This document shows, in pieces, positions 35,297 through 48,240 of a stretch of 64,000 nt of DNA (position 1 is the first letter of the stretch; each line of letters begins with the position of its first letter). The DNA lies in NCBI GenBank assembly GCA_017165825.1, contig CM029370.1, forward strand, positions 21,156,686 to 21,220,685, given 5' to 3'. The translations under genes were made by a program, and so were the position numbers. Origin of the DNA: Hepsetus odoe (taxonomy: Eukaryota > Chordata > Actinopteri > Characiformes > Hepsetidae). The notes below the pieces were generated by a model, which was not told the DNA's origin, searched no databases, and saw only the letters and a program-made list of their open reading frames with translations.

Positions 35297-35479
35297 GAGA
35301 GTGAGGGTGAGAGAGCCCAGGAGGGATGAGGGAAGCTCTCCTGAGGAATGGGTGAAAAAAGGGGTGGAGGAGATGAGCCTTACTGGAGCTCTACTGAAGC
35401 ACACAGCTATAAAAAGCAAACTGTAATCACACCAAGTTTTGATCAAAGCAATCCCCCTCTGAACATCACACAGACATGC

Positions 35480-35480
35480 A

Positions 35481-35527
<47 letters not shown>
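35480..35527. repeat. (CA)n microsatellite
   Basis: CA run of about 23 units with a single TA interruption. Confidence 0.95.
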
Positions 35528-35532
<5 letters not shown>

Positions 35533-35639
35533 CAAACACACTTATGCACACACTGGAGCTGCAACACTATGGGGGGGCAGGGGAGAAAGTGCACTCTCAT
35601 CCGCATCCAATGAGACATCCTCAGAGAAAGCAACCTTTT

Positions 35640-35910
35640 CTGATCCTTGTTTGCCATTCATAATTAATGTCATTCATATTAAAGATGGAGAAACGCAGTG
35701 AAGTGTGCAAGCGCTGCACATAAGCTGCTACAGAGAATTAAGAATTAAAGCCCACCACGGCAGAGCATGATGCACAGGCCTCCATTTACGCAAGCAAAAT
35801 GCTGGCAACTTAAAAGCCACTGTTTAAGCTTCACTGCACACAAAGTCCAAAGCAAATCTTCTTTATATTGCTCTTCCTGCTGTTACATTAGTCGTTATTA
35901 ATCAAAATGG
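35640..35910. promoter_or_regulatory. Candidate conserved non-coding element
   Basis: One of the two best-looking non-coding blocks: CATTCATAATTAATGTCATT, CATATTAAAGATGG, GAATTAAGAATTAAAGCCC, CCATTTACGCAAGC and GTCGTTATTAATCAAAATGG in 270 repeat-free bases. Homeodomain and TCF-like words recur. Judged by eye. Confidence 0.35.
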
Positions 35911-36589
35911 CTGGCTAAGAGTTCAACTTTATGTTTCAAAGAAATGTTCACACACAGTACATATACACAGTACAGCCACCACTGATTTTTAAAGTGCCAC
36001 ACAGTTATAAAGCATAAAGACTACCTTCAATTTACACAGTGCATGCAGAAAACATGCAGGGTGATTATTCTGGATGAAGACCCACTGAGTCTGTCTTTCA
36101 TATCCAGAGGCTGTTTTCATAACTGTTGTTTTTTTTCTCATTGTTTTCACTTATGCCATTCTAAAATTTGCTCTGTTCTTTCAGTAGTAACACTAAGGCA
36201 CCTTCAGATGCAAACCATTTCACCACTAGGTCCCTTTGATATTTGTGAGTTATAAGATGGTGCTTTTCTGTTTTCTGTGTTCTCGGAGGAGAGACAGGGA
36301 TGAAAATCTGAGGTTGCCTTAGGCTACTGGGGATTTTGGGTGGGTACCACCACATCCAATTATTTCAACAACAGCACCTCTAAAGCAAGAAGGAAAGATG
36401 AATGAAGTTAAAAAATAGCTAAAATGCAGTGAGGAGCTGAGATGTGACTCAGTGCAACATAATGGTAAGGTCAATGACATATGAGCAACATGAGTTGATG
36501 GGACTGCAATATGAAATTTTACAACAATACTAATTTATCTAGAAAAAACTATAATAAAAATAAGTTCTAGAATATCTATGATGTGAAGT
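35911..36589. other. mdga2 intron 1, nothing recognised
   Basis: No supported feature. Confidence 0.5.
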
Positions 36590-36836
36590 GAAAGTGACTA
36601 TTTGTCATTGTGAAACACGACACCGCACAAAGTGAACCACAACTAAATGCAACCTCTGCATGTATCGCATAAACATAAGTGCAACAGGGAGCAGCTATTT
36701 AAAGTGTCTGGGGAGCAGTGATGGCTGATGGTACCATGCTCAAGGGTACCTCGGTTTAATCTACTGGTCTGGGATGCAAACCCATGACCTTCCAATCCTG
36801 TGTCCAACTCCGTAACCACTAGGCCACCGCTGCCTT
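36590..36836 (-). mobile_element. tRNA-derived SINE, near full length
   Basis: The reverse complement begins GGCAGCGGTGGCCTAGTGGT, with B-box-like ATGGGTTTGCATCCC, body CTTGAGCATGGTACC and CTGCTCCCCAGACACTTTAA, and tail AATGACAAATAGTCACTTTC. Diverged member of the family at 2.8-3.3 and 14.3 kb. Confidence 0.8.
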
Positions 36837-37122
36837 GGTATAGTATTTATATAATATGACATTTTACTAAAATAATATTTTGTTGTCTTTCTTGAATTCT
36901 TATAATTATGTCACTTCAATATTATTATTTATTGTATGATTATACTTTACATTACAATTGTTATGTCAGTCTTGAATGCTTTGTATTCAAATGTACCAGT
37001 CCAGCCTCTTTTGGTCTCTTTTTTTTTTCAAAAGAGTTGTTGCCTCTTTTGGGGATTCTCACAGGCGTATTAAGCATATTCTTCATGTGGTTGTAATAAA
37101 ATTACACTAGAAGAGTCTCTTA
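36837..37122. other. mdga2 intron 1, nothing recognised
   Basis: No supported feature. Confidence 0.5.
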
Positions 37123-37135
37123 ACACTGCAGTATT

Positions 37136-37255
37136 CCATCCATTATCTGCTGCTTGTCCCAAACGGGGTCACGGGGGGGTGCTGGCGTCCAACCCAGCGC
37201 ACACAGGGCGAGGACGGGGGATGCACCCTGGACAGGTCGCCAGCCCATCGCAGGG
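37136..37255 (-). mobile_element. SINE, 5'-truncated, with perfect 13-bp target duplication
   Basis: The minus strand reads CCCTGCGATGGGCTGGCGAC CTGTCCAGGGTG and ends at the tail AGCAGATAATGGATGG. It shares its body with the full-length copy at 38942-39121 but lacks the tRNA-like head. ACACTGCAGTATT flanks both sides (37123-37135, 37256-37268), proving retroposition. Confidence 0.9.
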
Positions 37256-37268
37256 ACACTGCAGTATT

Positions 37269-38925
37269 AATGGAGTATTATAAGTAATGCTTTTACCAGT
37301 CCTGTTGACATTGTGCAAATATATACTTGTGTAGATATATATTTAAGCTTTGGGAATTTTAAAAGAATAATAAATGCATGTAGAAATGCAACTACTGCGG
37401 CAAAAATAGACAAAAGCGATGAAAAATCTAAAGATTTTTTTTTCCAAAAACAAGAATACATGCACACGTGATTAGCTTTTTAAAGACATGTACAAAGACG
37501 GTTTACTAGTCTTTCCTGAAGATGCATTTTAAAATGCCAATGTCATAATGGAGTAGGTCTAATTCTGCAAAATGGCTACTCCTTGACCAGGGTTCAGAAG
37601 CATTACTGTATGCAAGAGACATAATATAATGAAACTCTACCGGGGATTGGAAGCTGACTTTTCCTGGAGAAGCTCCTATTCCTGGTAAGCTAAGCAGACA
37701 TGCACAGAGCAGAGGGCACACGCAGAGCCGCAGGGACTTTTAGTGATGCACAGGGAAAGCATCCAGTCCTTTGTGGTGAAAAGGCAATGAGAATGAAAGT
37801 GGCGGGCAAATCAGAAGCTGTATGTCTCCTGCTGTATCTCACAATTGCAGGAGAGGACTGTCTGAGGGTAAATGTCGCTTATGCTCTGATTTGCATTTTG
37901 ACAGGAAGGCCTTGGCTATTGCAACCACTCCAACAAACACATTGACTTTCTAAGTAGAAATAAAAAGTGTACCTTATAGTTAATTTGATAGTATTATGTA
38001 TTGCGTATGCCTCAGTTTATTGTAATGAAAGAAAGAATTGAACATTTTAACAGATTTCCACAGATAATTCACACAGAATTTCTCAGCATTATGCCACAGG
38101 TGCCAGAATCAATACCAATGACATCACATTACACAGCCATGTCTATTAGCAGGTTGTGTTACCAAATTAGCATGTGCAACATAACATTGTCTGATTGCCA
38201 TTTTTTGACTGAGGTGACATAACAAGATGTTTCCCCATTATAGTTCATTTTACAAAAACAAAGATCTGTGTATGCACTACCAGCATGGCATTTCCCTCCC
38301 ACTTGGGAAAAAGAATCAGAGGCTGTTCCTAATCTCCAGGCTCAGGTATCCCATTTCGACTCGGCAGGTAATGTTGTACTCCAGAGAGAGGCCCGCTTTA
38401 GCTGAAGAATATAAACATGCTTGTTGGTTCGAAAGTGTAGGCAGGATTTGTCCTTAGAACTATAGTTTCTGCTATATGTTTAGTAAATGATTCTTTAACA
38501 ATCTGTAGCTTTTTGTCAAAATAATCATAGTGCTGCATATGAAATGATTTGAAAACATATCAGCGCTGACATGAGACATGATTATATTAATGTGAATTAA
38601 ATGGGCTCAGGCCTACTATAGATCAGTTTAAACAGGAACAGGATTATTAATACTGAACAACGTTCAGGTTCAAACAATTACGGAAGGCCATTCAGTCCTC
38701 AGATATTAATGTCAGACTAACATTATAGATATTTCACAATTTTACATATATGAATAGAATCAGTTACCCCTTCAATAATTGCTTAAATGACAGTAACTCC
38801 ACGGGAAAAACTAATCCTACTTTATAGAGCCGTTTCACTTGGGGGTCCCTGTTAAGTTTACTTTTTAATGAAATGTACAGCTGGTTGGTTTTCTTTGACT
38901 GATGATCTACATAATATGACCAGAA
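37269..38925. other. mdga2 intron 1, nothing recognised
   Basis: No supported feature. Confidence 0.5.
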
Positions 38926-38941
38926 GAGTCCAATATATAGT

Positions 38942-39121
38942 CAGTCAGTCATTTTCTGCCACTTGTCTCAAACGGGGTTGCTGGAGTCCAACCCAGCTCA
39001 CACAGGGCAAAGGACGGGGACACACCCTGGACAGGTCGCCAGCCCATCGCAGGGAGGGGTTCGAACCCATGACCCTCCGGTCATGTGGCCAGCACCCTAA
39101 CCACTAGGCCACCACTACCCT
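38942..39121 (-). mobile_element. Full-length tRNA-derived SINE with perfect 16-bp target duplication
   Basis: The minus strand starts with a tRNA-like head (A box TGGCCTAGTGGTTAGGGTGC TGG, B box GGGTTCGAACCCC), then body CCCTGCGATGGGCTGGCGAC and a short TGACTGACTG tail. GAGTCCAATATATAGT is repeated exactly at 38926-38941 and 39122-39137. The intact duplication points to a recent insertion. Confidence 0.92.
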
Positions 39122-39137
39122 GAGTCCAATATATAGT

Positions 39138-40559
39138 GATAACAATTTTATCTGTACATACATGACCCTCATGGCATGCTCAAGCCCACTCACTGGTTGT
39201 CTCTCTTTACTGTGTCAATGTTTTCTCCTTCACTAAATTTCAGCTCAGTAAACAAAACAGGACAGCAGCAGATAATGTAATCAAGGATTATCTGCAATGG
39301 GATTACACAAAACAACACATTAAGATGTTATGTGGCTGAAATCGACAATGCAACAGTTAAACCGCTATCATTGCAACAGCTATCGATCTCGCTTTTACTG
39401 ACAGCACATACAACCCATGAAAGTGACTTTCTTAAAAGAGATGGTCAGGGATTCAGTCCACACAGAGCTTTGACCTTTCTTATCTGACAGCATCTGCCTG
39501 TAGGACATAAACATTTGTCTTATTACCGAGAGATATGAACAATACGGTTGCTTCAGTGTTCCCAGTATACATACATCACTGCCAGTCTAAGGTCTAAACA
39601 CCAATGGGTGTCAGCTAATTCCAAACAGCTTGCTATGGATTCAAACATATTGAATGTACGTAGAGATTTTTCATCCTCCACCCACTAAACAACAGTTTCA
39701 CTGTTGCATGATATACACGTTTAGTTAAAAAATTTCAAAAATGTGAAAATTGTACGATGGGTCCTCATTGCCTCTGGCAGCCCCTTTCGTATCACGTGAA
39801 AGCGTTGGAAAAGGTGAAATCTGAATTTGAGGTATGAATGTGAGAATTTCGTAAATCACCATATTGGTAGTGATATAAAAACCAAGAAGACAAGAACCAT
39901 TTTGTCCATTTTTTCAGACTTGATTGCTGAACATTTTTGTCAGTTTGCCAGTTCAATTAAGTTCTGCATAATTTGGTTACATTTTCACTTTCTTGCACTC
40001 TTCCAAATGATGATTTCAATTTAAATGCTGTTGGTTGGTTGTGGGAATGAATGCACACCTTAAGTCATTATCATCATTTTGTGCCAAGCAATATTTTGAA
40101 AACAGATTCTTAGATTAATTATTTGCTGATAAAATGGTATTAAAATGCAAATACATTTCCAGTACTGGTAAGTTATTTTGCCTGAATACTTTTTATACAC
40201 CATGATCTGCATTCAGAGAATAAAAAAAGAGTGTATGGCAAGAGTGAAAAAGACCATTAGAAAATCATCCTTGCATTTTTGCAATTTATTTTCACATTTA
40301 ATGAAATATCTTATTATTAATATAGTTCTTGACTGTCAGTTGTTCTCCCTGATGTTCCAGAAATATGCGTTGCAGAAAGGATTCTTGCTTTACAAATAAA
40401 AATAATAATTTACTGTCTTACTTAATTTAACAAAGTAACATTTCTGAGCTATGTTGTTTGATTGTTTTTATATAATTAATCCTGTTGAAGGTGCAGTTAC
40501 CTCAAATGATCTGTTCATCATATGAGCCGCTTATACTAAGCAGGGTCACAGGGAAGCCT
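39138..40559. other. mdga2 intron 1, nothing recognised
   Basis: No supported feature. Confidence 0.5.
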
Positions 40560-40745
40560 ATTGATCCACTCAAAAATGACAAAGGTGCAGAAACTGCCTA
40601 AGTCTCGGACCAGTAGGCTGCCCTGCAACACCCTTAGGCAAGGTACTGGATGCTAGATATGGTTGCATGTTGTGCGTATGGGTTAAATGCAGAGGATGCA
40701 TTGTGTTGTGATTCACTGAGATTGACAATTATTCACTGTAAAATT
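40560..40745 (+). mobile_element. Degraded SINE
   Basis: CAGTAGGCTGCCCTGCAACA, TTAGGCAAGGTACTGGATGC and GGGTTAAATGCAGAGGATGC match the body and tail of the SINE at 55,125-55,322; the head is not intact. Confidence 0.6.
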
Positions 40746-41889
40746 TCACTAAACTATCTAATCCTAAAAATGACTCCTCTGGAATTAATCTCATTGCGCA
40801 CTCCCTGAGAAAGCAGTGCACTTTTGTTTTTCCAGCTTTTGAAGGATTGAAAGTCTTGGACTGGTTTGAACATGTTGCCAGTTCTCTTACAAAGTTATGT
40901 TTTTCATACTAACACTCACAGATTGAAAGGCAGATAAACAAATGCCCAGATCTCTAGTCCATTGCAGATGAATTAAAATAAGAGCAGTTAAATGCATTTT
41001 TAAATAAAACACCCGCTGGTCTACTGATGCACTTTAAAAACAAACTTCTTCTATAAACTACTTTTGGAGAGCTCAGATGTAGCAGTCACTTAATTTTGGC
41101 TTAGTGGTTCCAATTACAGCATGCTTTGTCTAGGCGCTGGATCAGACATGGCCTTAAAGGACTTGGAAGTGCAAATGGGTTTTTACTCATGTAAACACAC
41201 TGTCGCATGTTCACAAATGCAGGCTCTTTCATCCCCGTTGACCAGTCTGCTTATGATCATTTGGATGTGCCCATTCTATAGACAGTGAAACATATGTACA
41301 AAACCTTTTAATTTGTGTCTCGTCATCTAGTCATGGCCTACATACAGTGAGATGAAACACTATAGCTCTCTTGCGTAAAAGGAAGCAGTCAGCAGAGTTG
41401 CTGCTATGTGTCTCCCCAAGCAAGGCGTGGGGAAGTATGAGAGATTAAGAGGAGTGAGAGAGGAGAAAGAAAAGATGTGTTCGTGGCCATGCTGCCGCCT
41501 GAACTGTTTATCACTGGCTTTTGAAGCTTTAAGACTACTGAAGGCATCACTGTCAACACACTTACCTCAGCCCTGTTCCTTGCTTGTCAGAGCCTCTTAA
41601 ACACTGCATCCAACAAAGATAAGTATCCCCTTTGAGTTGCCAGGGAGATGTTTTTATTATTTTTTTTTCTCATACAAGACTGTAACTCTCTTGTGCTGTG
41701 CTTGTGTGGGGCGATGAGGACTCTCGGGTTGCAATCACTTTGCATTCTTTTCACCAACTCCCTGGTATGGAGGAAAAGAGGGAAGTTGGGGATGTGAGAA
41801 GTGCGCCGGGGATGCTGTCACCATGACAACAGACATCACTTCACACAGGAGCAGCACTTGGAATGGATGTGGGCTAGAGCAACACAGCG
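40746..41889. other. mdga2 intron 1, nothing recognised
   Basis: Intronic DNA. On the minus strand CTGAGGTAAGTG near 41560 resembles a donor, but no exon is supported. Confidence 0.5.
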
Positions 41890-42060
41890 GAAGGTTAGCG
41901 TGAGCTTCATGCCAAACACTCACTCACCCATGGCATCGGCACAGGGCCTTAATTAATGAGAGGCCACCTACACATCTCAGTATGTTTTAGAGCACTTTTC
42001 AGAGGCCCAGTGCTTGGCCTTAGGTGTGTAAGCATGCAGCCTGCTGTAGCAACGGAGTAA
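41890..42060. promoter_or_regulatory. Candidate conserved non-coding element
   Basis: GGGCCTTAATTAATGAGAGGCC (near-palindromic, centre TTAATTAA) within a repeat-free block. Weak call. Confidence 0.25.
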
Positions 42061-44100
42061 TATGTTCATCAGTAACAACGAAAAGAAAAAAAACAACAAT
42101 CAAATGTGAACAAATGACACTGAATTAACTAAATGGTTATGCTGTAATTATCCAAGTATGGCTAATAGCCAGTGCTGAAAGTGGCTCACTGCACATAAAT
42201 GACTTGTAGGCCAAAGGAAGCCTGAAATGTCAGTGACTCCAACATATGTTCATTTACACGTTAAGATATCAGTTTTAAATTCAAGTGCTGGGGAGCATCA
42301 CAGACATGATTTCACACAACAGTGAAAAAAACCAGCAACAGCAGAGGAGAATAATGTGGCATTTTCTATATACATCTCAAAGACTGATCTAATGTCTGTC
42401 CTTATATCTAGTCCATTGCTGCCATGGATAGAGCTGATAGATTATTTGTAATTACAAATAATGTAGACAAAAAACACTAAGAAATATTTCCAATATTTTC
42501 ATTGTCAAAGTGCTTCTCCACCCAAAGTAGTTTATGATTTAGCCTTTAAAGGACAGAAATGCACATATAGGGTCAAACTTGAGCAGGCAGCAAAAGAAAA
42601 AGAACTGTTTGATTATCCTTAAATTGAAAGATAAATTAAATGCATGAATCACATGGAAATCTTACTTAATTCTTGACAATGTTGCCTTAACCACCTGTGA
42701 AGAAAAGATCCACATCGATTCTGATGCTGCTGACAGTACTGACTCGAAAGGTGCTACTTCCAAATTGAACTAAACATTGGGCACCTCGACTTGCCACAGA
42801 GTTAAATACATTGAATAGCTCAGTAAAACTGGTTAACTAACTTAAATTCAACATATTATTAAAACATTACATATAAAATTTTCATTACCCGGAAACCTTT
42901 TCACTTAACATGTCAACTGAAATTAATTAACATTAGACTGGCACATAAAAATGCTAATGCCACTGCAAGCAAAACATTATTGTTCTGCTTTATTATTACT
43001 TTACTATTATATTGTTTAAACATCCTGTATTGAAACTTTAAAACTTTTCAGTTATTGTGGGTTTCTGGCAGCAAGGAAACCAGTGTGTTATACTTCAGCA
43101 TGTACGGAGGAAACACTAAACTGGGATATTTTTATGAAACATAAAGGATTTATGACAAATCCCTATTCCAAACAGAGACAGGGCACACCTCTTCAGACAA
43201 ACATACCCATGATAGGGTAAAGTATCTCTTAAATCCAGTAAGTTTAAAGGGTCAAGCAAAAATGTCTTCAACGAATCAGAGGCAAGAGTTTGATCATACT
43301 TCATAATGGCTCTGCTAGCTCCAATAAACTGCTCAATAATGTTCAAACACAGCAAACAATTTTAATTTCTCTCTCTACTTCTCATTACTGTAGGAAATGT
43401 GAAGGTCTTGATCCAAGGGAATTGATGAAGGACTCGGGAGGAGGCTCTGAAAAGCAACAAAGGCCGCTTTAGTTTCACCAGTCGAATGCATTTGCATAGC
43501 TTAGAAGTCAAGCAACTGAAGCGACTCATGAAAAGATACCCGAGAAGTTGTTTTGACTTCAGTGCTAACCAGCGAAGGGATAAAGGAGTGATGAGAACTT
43601 ATAGTACTTTCTTCTCTGCAACTCATAAGAACTGGAAGATCCTGTCATCTTCAAATAACGCAATGCAAAGTATAGTGCTTCTCACTGGATGTAATTATCA
43701 CAGATTTCACTCCATGGAAAGTAAGCTTCTTTCCATGGGGTTGCATATGACCACTTTTGGAGTTTAGTAAATGCTTCATGTGATTTTAGTGAAGGCCTCA
43801 GATGACATCCACAAAAAAAAAATACTTCAACTTTGCTAAAACATTTATCATTCTTCTGCATTTCTTATGCAGATATAAATAACGCTCATAGGATTAATAT
43901 TTCAGGAAGTGGAGCAAGTGCCATGTTGGTACAAATACACATCTATCATTCTATACTTTCTACTTCACTCCTTTAGGAATTGGGACACAAGGATCCCACT
44001 ATCTTTACACTCTGAATGTTCATCATCTTCTCATGTAGCTGGTCTTAATAATTTCATAAGGGAACTTTTTCCAAGCACATTTTTCTAACCGTGTAAGGCC
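42061..44100. other. mdga2 intron 1, nothing recognised
   Basis: About 2 kb of AT-rich intronic DNA; no supported feature. Confidence 0.5.
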
Positions 44101-44150
44101 AAGCCTAATCATAACGACTGAAAATGTATTCAGTCATTATGATTGGGGTT
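44101..44150. other. 22-bp imperfect hairpin
   Basis: The left arm 44101-44122 (AAGCCTAATCATAACGACTG AA) pairs with 44129-44150 across a 6-base loop. There are three imperfect positions (C115:A136, T106:G145, G103:G148). Too short for a standard pre-miRNA. Confidence 0.75.
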
Positions 44151-46649
44151 AAAGCCAGGGTCATTTTAGAGTGAAGACTGCAGGAAAGAGGGTTCTATTT
44201 ATACAATTTATGTATTTTGCTGGACCTGATGACTCACACTGAATTATTCCTTACACAGTACATATTAGCTTGAGTTATTATCATATATCCCAGGTACATT
44301 CTTGTCACAAGTATTCTTCAAAGTGCTAAAACTGTTCTATCAGTCATGTGGAACCTTGGTGCTTTATAATATCATTCTTTCAATAACCATATTCAGATGG
44401 CTCTTGATCTTAATCTACTTAATCTGCTCTAAAAGGGAGTTTTGCCCAAACGTCTTCATAAACCCTCATGGATATCATGACTCACTGTTACAGTTCGCCA
44501 CAGAAAGCATCACAGGAACCGCAAACTGCAAACATTCTTCCATTGTCATTGAGACAGAGCCAACGTCTGTTGCTGTATGTTGTGAAAAGTATAGCCTCAT
44601 TTATATTTTCAATTATTTAACTTATTTGGGAAAAATTGTAGGTTTTGCAACCTGATTACACTAGCTTCAACTCCATCAATTTAACCTCAGTTTAATTTAC
44701 AAATCATGGATACTGTTCAATTAAGTTAACAGCATGAGATTAATATAACTTTGCCAGAGCTTCAGCGTTTTGTTGCTTTCCCTTAATTACATTTTTTTTT
44801 TCATAGTTTTCCGTTTTCATAAGGCTTCCTGTGTGTTTTGCCACATTAAAGCTCATCTCTTGAAGACTGGCATATAAGAAATACAACTTAATCAGGTATG
44901 TGCATCGGCATGTTTCTTTCTTCTAAATGAGCATGTCACATCAGCACATTATGTATCCATATCATCAACCATTTAATGTATTGTTAGGATCACTACAGTG
45001 TAAGTATATGACTGTAAATATAATGCATGATTTTTGATCATATGCTGTCTTACACTGCAGTGGAAACTTCCACAATCATGTCTTTCTTTATTCCCCAGTC
45101 AGCCCATTGTATCATTCTTACTGATGACACTAATCATGTACAGCAGTTTATTTAGTTTTTTTTTTTAGTTTATTTTGAATTTTTCTTCTGTGTATTAATT
45201 TAAATACGCCACGTTTAAAACACAATCTCACTGATATACTTGCACATTCTTAATGAATAGGCACAACATATTGGGAGAGTCCAAAACTAAACCTTCCAAT
45301 ATTAATCTGACCTAATCTCCTTTCAGCATTTTTTCATCCACTGCTACAATCCCAGAAAGCTATACATGGCATTACCTCACTCAGCAGGGTGCAGAAGGTG
45401 GAGTATAACTCACTTTTGACTGGATAATTGCTTGCCCTGTTCCTGCCAATTTTGGATTGAGGATGTCCTTCAGGGGTTAGTCTTTTCACTGTAGGCTCAG
45501 ATGCAATGGCGTGCACATTTCAACAGTTACTTAACAGCTTTCTGTTGTTGCGAAAAAACAAATGCAGAAGCGTGGACCCATTAGCCTATAAGCACACAGC
45601 TTGAGCTTAATGAATGGATGGCTGCTCATAGGCATTTCATCAACTGACAGGGGATACATAGCTGATAATTTCCCATCCGTCTGAAGGCCCATCTTCCTTA
45701 AGAGGAGCAGTCAGACACCAGCTGTGAGTCATTTCTGCACTTAAACCATCTTGGTAAAATGTCTTACATTTTTAATAAAGAGAAACAAACAATCCATTGA
45801 AAAGTTCACTCAGTTTTGAATAGCCTAAAAAACTAAACTAGGATACAGTGTCATTGAGCCAAAGCACTGCTCTTCTGAAGCAATGTTTTCCCTGTTAAAT
45901 ATGAAGAATGAGTACGTGAATAAGGTACTAGAGATTCAGAAACATTCTAAATGTTGTGTCACTGCTTTAATAAGTGTACTGGAATTAATGTATGGTTTAT
46001 TATTAATTTTTTTTTAATATAAAGCTATTAAACTAATTCACCAGAGTCTCCCCATATTTTCACTGATAGCAGCTGCTCCACCGTTCTTTAGTAACTAGTT
46101 TCTAATCAGAGCATGTTTCAAGCTTAGACAGTCTTATGTGGCTGAAGATGCTGTGACTATGGCTGGATGGGTGCTTGGGCTGCAAAGAGGGGCAAACTGT
46201 GCTCTTGCTACCGGAGTGAACTGGCCTACTAAAATATTCATTTCACATAATTGAAACCCATGACTCAGGGTCCAATTTCTTAGCATAGGGTATCTCAATA
46301 CATTATGGTGCATATATTTATATACTCATAATTTAATAAGCCATTGACATTGTGACAAAATGACATATACATAACTCATGATTTTAAAATGATAAAAAAG
46401 AAAAGTATATATACTTATAAACCAAGTATGCAGCACAAGTTCTCAGTAATATATTTTATGCAATTCTAATTTATGATGTTTAATTATTCACATAGATAGC
46501 AAATATCTCATTTAAATGCTAGTAGTTAGAGTGGCATCACCCATCTGCAAACCCAATACATTGTGATTATTTAAATTGAAAGTAAATTTTATATAAGGCA
46601 TCCAACAAGGTGACTGTGATCCTAGTTTAGCCATTGATGAGAGGTTGTG
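44151..46649. other. mdga2 intron 1, nothing recognised
   Basis: A 117-codon plus frame (44302-44655) has no domain or supporting signals. No other feature. Confidence 0.5.
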
Positions 46650-46852
46650 GTGTAAGATGCTTCCAATCCAACATGAGTTACTGACTGAAATTGGGTATGG
46701 TGGTCTAGTGGGAGGATATAATCAGCCTCCAGCACTGCCACCATTGGGTTCCCAAGAAAGATCCTTAATGCCAAGTTGCTCCATGGAAACTGTAATTACC
46801 AGAACCAAAGCTGCTCTGGATAAGAGCGTCTGCTAAATGCTGTAAAATTAAA
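46650..46852 (+). mobile_element. SINE (GCAGACGCTCTTATCC family), diverged
   Basis: Tail CTCTGGATAAGAGCGTCTGC TAAATGCTGTAAA at about 46814-46846 is the hallmark 3' end of this fish SINE group. The upstream GGTGGTCTAGTGG region suggests a degraded tRNA head. Confidence 0.65.
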
Positions 46853-46984
46853 CGTAAGTGACTGATCATCGCTGTGCAAAAGGGTTTGCTATGTAGTTGA
46901 TGGTTGTGAGGGCTACACATCCAGATAACATTGCTAACATAAAGCAATAAAGCAATTAATAAATTAAGCCTTTAATTTGGGAGG

Positions 46985-47060
46985 TTGGAAGAAATGGATA
47001 CAGCTGATCCGCTGTGGCGACCCCAAAAGGAAGCACCCGAAAGAAAAAGAAGAAGAAGGA
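46985..47060 (+). mobile_element. RTE-type LINE 3' terminus
   Basis: GATCCGCTGTGGCGACCCCA AAAGGAAGCACCCGAAAG followed by (AAG)n is the 3' end of the same RTE family seen at 13.3 and 34.2-34.6 kb. Strongly 5'-truncated. Confidence 0.8.
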
Positions 47061-48049
47061 TTTGGGCAGTCACGTCATGAGTTAAAGAAAGTGAGGAACA
47101 CTGACCATCAATAGACCAACATGAACTTAATTTACAGTTGCAATTGAGTCTTATTCATCTGCTTCTTAGTTTGCATTCTTCTTGTGCTTCTTTTTAATGA
47201 CCTTCATTACTGAATTTATCAAAATACTGTCTTGCCACTGTGCAGTACTGTGTATAAAATTCTTAATATACTATCAGTGTGGCCCTATGTACACAGCCTC
47301 AACATGTTACATTGTAGGTCTGGGGTGCTGTTACTTCATGTCATTGCATGCTGATAGATGAATGTGATGGCTCTACAGTTCTTTTGGTTTCTTTACTAGT
47401 TATATCTCCTAGACGTGTCTTCGCTAGACATTTTATCAGCAGAAGCCATGTCTCATTCCCATTCAAATGCTCTGGGGGTACAGAATGAATAGGCTACAAT
47501 GAGAAGTCAGCTATCACACTGTCTGATATGATGTCTGTAACTGATCATAGAAATATTATGTGTGGCATGATGGATACATTACATAACGAGCAGATTAGAG
47601 TCAAAACCAAGTACTCACTCATCCATGCTAAGATTAAAACCCACTGTAATAAAGGCATTAAAATATCGAGTCATTTGATACATTCTGGCACACTGTAGAT
47701 GTTAGGCCTTAATGTTCCTCTTAAAAACAGATTTTTCACAAAAGCCCAACTCACACTGGCCCTGTGCATCTCTGCAATAGCTCAAGTCTTGAGATTTATC
47801 AGCTTCTCCAACGAAGCGTGCTCCATGCTTGCTGCTCTACATGCTATTGAGACCATACAGACATCAAGCCGGTCAAACTCCCACCAGTTCCAAGCGTGAC
47901 CCATCGTTGACCAAACCTCCCATGCTTTTCGCCCGCTGCCCTGAGCAACAACAGCCCAGAGCAAACAAGACTCAGATGTTTTCCCAAGTGACATTTGCAC
48001 ATTATGATTCATAACCATGCAAGGCTCAGCTTCTCACTGAAGGTGGACT
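47061..48049. other. mdga2 intron 1, nothing recognised
   Basis: No supported feature. Confidence 0.5.
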
Positions 48050-48240
48050 CACACACTGCCAGAATGCCACTAGTTGCATTTTTTTTTCCACGTGATGTGG
48101 ACTGGAGGGAAAGGGGGTGGGCAGTGAGGGAGGGTCACTACTCATGGCTTGCCCAGTGCTCATGAATGCCACTATTAATGGGCATGAGGCTCTAAATGAA
48201 ACAGCAAAAGACATGCAAATAAATAAACCTGGTGCTCCTG
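48050..48240. promoter_or_regulatory. Candidate conserved element near the mdga2 promoter
   Basis: GCCACTATTAATGGGCATGAGG and an octamer-like ATGCAAATAAATAAA lie 0.3-0.5 kb downstream of exon 1 in transcript direction. Could be a first-intron enhancer. Judged by eye. Confidence 0.27.

Noticed and set aside
35090..35551. Several 60-115 codon frames on both strands
   Set aside because: All are readings of CT, GCTGT and CA repeats.
44101..44150. Pre-miRNA
   Set aside because: The total hairpin is about 50 bases, too short for a standard precursor, and no known seed was recognised.
44302..44655. 117-codon plus frame with hydrophobic stretches
   Set aside because: AT-rich DNA gives Ile/Leu/Phe-rich frames by chance; no family recognised and no supporting signals.
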